Part shown: positions 42,003 through 43,056 of the stretch, piece after piece | Numbering within the stretch: the stretch's first letter is position 1 | How the letters are laid out: each line of letters opens with the position of its first letter | NCBI GenBank assembly: GCA_937924355.1 | Contig: CALDSY010000173.1 | Coordinates: forward strand, 1 to 43,056 | DNA length: 43,056 nucleotides | Direction of reading: 5' to 3' | From: an uncultured Caulobacterales bacterium | GTDB lineage: Bacteria; Pseudomonadota; Alphaproteobacteria; Caulobacterales; Maricaulaceae | Notes under the pieces: model-generated | Database searches by the model: none | What the model was told of the DNA's origin: nothing | The model's input: the letters and a program-made list of their open reading frames with translations, nothing else | Position numbers and translations under genes: made by a program

Positions 42003-43056
42003 TTATTCGCCTGCATTGCCTTCCGCGCGGCCACCCACAGCTTCGTCTTCAACGGGCATGCCGATGGTCGGCACCGTAATACCCGCCGCCAGATTGCGCT
42101 CTGTTGTCAGCTCCTGGATCAAACCGGCATAGTAATCCATCCGGCGTCGGTTCCTTTGGTCATCGGGATCATCACTACGCACTAAGAGCGGCTTATATGT
42201 AATGTCCTTGTGGATGGCCAACATGAAAGCCTTCCAGACATCGGCCGGCAACAATCCGCCTGTAACCTTATACATCGATGAATTATCATCATTGCCCATC
42301 CAGACCCCCGCCGTATAGTCGGATGTAAACCCAATAAACCAGCCATCTATATAGTCCTGAGATGTCCCGGTCTTGCCCGCGACCTCGCGCTTTCCTAGCG
42401 CCGCGCCGCGACCTGTGCCCGAGCGAATAGTTTCACGCATCATCTCCACCATCTGGTCAGAATAGGCTTTTGCATAGACGCGCTCGGGCGTGGCGGTTTT
42501 ACGCTTATAGAGGACTTCGCCCGACGTATTGCGGATCTCCGTGATGAAATAGGGCAGCTTTTTCAAACCACCATTCGCAAAAACGGTGTAAGCGCCGGTC
42601 AATTCCAGCAAATTGACCTCTGAGGTTCCCAGAGACAATGAATATGTGCTCTTTAAATTACTCTTTATGCCAAAGCGTTTTGACAGTTTGACAATATTAC
42701 TGGGCCCGATTTCTGCGCCAACTTGAGCCGCCACCGTATTGATAGAGTGTTTCAAGGCCTCAGCAATAGTCATCGGTCCCCGATACCGCTTGGTATAATT
42801 TTCCGGTGACCAGTTCTGATCGCCGATGACCACCCGGCGGTCATTGCGCTGCGTGCCTGGCGAGAACCCCTGCTCCAGCGCTGTGGCATAGACAAAGACT
42901 TTGAAAGATGAGCCCGGCTGACGCTGTGCCTGTATCGCCCGATTAAAAAAGTTCGGGTCGTAGTCTTTCCCGCCAACCATGGTTTTGATGGCGCCGGTTT
43001 GATTATCAATCAGTATCACAGCCCCGTCTGAGACTCTTCGGTTCTTGCCTTGCTTA
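42003..43056 (-). CDS. Class A penicillin-binding protein (PBP1A), C-terminal part
   Basis: The window holds about 350 residues of the transpeptidase end; the N-terminal glycosyltransferase lies beyond the right edge, and the frame is open to base 43055. All three penicillin-binding motifs are present: SxxK in PGSSFKVFVYA, SxN in KHSINTVAAQ, and KTGTSQDYIDGW. GAIKTMVGGKDYDPN at the domain start and LSLGTSEVNLLELTGAYTVFANGG are typical of PBP1A (mrcA). The enzyme polymerises and cross-links peptidoglycan at the inner membrane. Partial; 15-bp repeats follow the stop. Confidence 0.92.
   Translation of the reverse strand, partial: KQGKNRRVSDGAVILIDNQTGAIKTMVGGKDYDPNFFNRAIQAQRQPGSSFKVFVYATALEQGFSPGTQRNDRRVVIGDQNWSPENYTKRYRGPMTIAEALKHSINTVAAQVGAEIGPSNIVKLSKRFGIKSNLKSTYSLSLGTSEVNLLELTGAYTVFANGGLKKLPYFITEIRNTSGEVLYKRKTATPERVYAKAYSDQMVEMMRETIRSGTGRGAALGKREVAGKTGTSQDYIDGWFIGFTSDYTAGVWMGNDDNSSMYKVTGGLLPADVWKAFMLAIHKDITYKPLLVRSDDPDDQRNRRRMDYYAGLIQELTTERNLAAGITVPTIGMPVEDEAVGGRAEGNAGE

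Overview
This window looks like chromosomal DNA of an alphaproteobacterium from the Caulobacterales/Hyphomonadaceae (Maricaulales) neighbourhood, probably marine. The evidence is the combination of an RcdA-type protein (DUF1465), TrcR (DUF1013), DUF1192, a TacA-like sigma-54 response regulator, the three-subunit transhydrogenase (pntAA/pntAB/pntB), COQ9, and a beta-helix/di-heme protein pair first named from Hyphomonas (HNE_0200 family). The lineage is an inference from gene content; nothing here names a species. Most genes are housekeeping and are packed tightly with ATGA/GTGA/TTGA overlaps.

Layout. 1-453: an A+T-rich reading frame of unknown function runs off the left edge and begins just past the 3' end of a tRNA-Leu(UAG). 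536-3851: a YiiX-like permuted NlpC/P60 protein, a small membrane protein, a lipoprotein and TrhO. 3855-8035 (minus): a coupled five-gene set (GT2 glycosyltransferase, NAD-dependent epimerase/reductase, methyltransferase, sulfotransferase, methyltransferase) that looks like a surface-glycan or glycolipid tailoring cassette. 8221-12209: exported YbaY-like and DUF6491-like proteins, a 303-bp gap rich in hairpins, then the beta-helix lipoprotein and its di-heme cytochrome partner. 12206-13606 (minus): LysM protein, DUF4177 protein and L,D-transpeptidase, with a terminator hairpin lying over the transpeptidase start. 13831-17006: small membrane protein, Ca2+/Na+ antiporter, a pterin set (PTPS-like, TGX3RXG reductase, FolB) and a lipoprotein. 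17103-20272: uvrC and two tandem CDP-alcohol phosphatidyltransferases. 20269-23265: branched-chain aminotransferase, divergent from an OmpR-type regulator and its kinase.

23274-28715: cell-cycle and purine region. rcdA and DUF1192 are on the minus strand; a candidate promoter, short RNA and terminator sit in front of trcR; then come an SDR, two divergent DUF465 genes, a degenerate GGDEF protein, and purE-purK. 28712-35897 (minus): COQ9, an ABC-2 exporter pair, an alpha/beta hydrolase, the transhydrogenase operon and a three-TM protein with a cytochrome aa3 subunit IV-like N-terminus. 36097-39283: TacA-like regulator followed 13 bp later by an LbtU-like outer-membrane barrel. 39431-43056: malate dehydrogenase, aquaporin Z, a TPR-like protein, a 15-bp tandem repeat and the C-terminal part of a class A penicillin-binding protein running off the right edge.

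No prophage, transposase, CRISPR array or classical defence system is visible. The most interesting points are the sulfotransferase/methyltransferase glycan cassette, the unannotated short transcript in front of trcR, the PTPS homologue lacking its usual catalytic residues inside a folate gene set, and the possible island boundary at tRNA-Leu.
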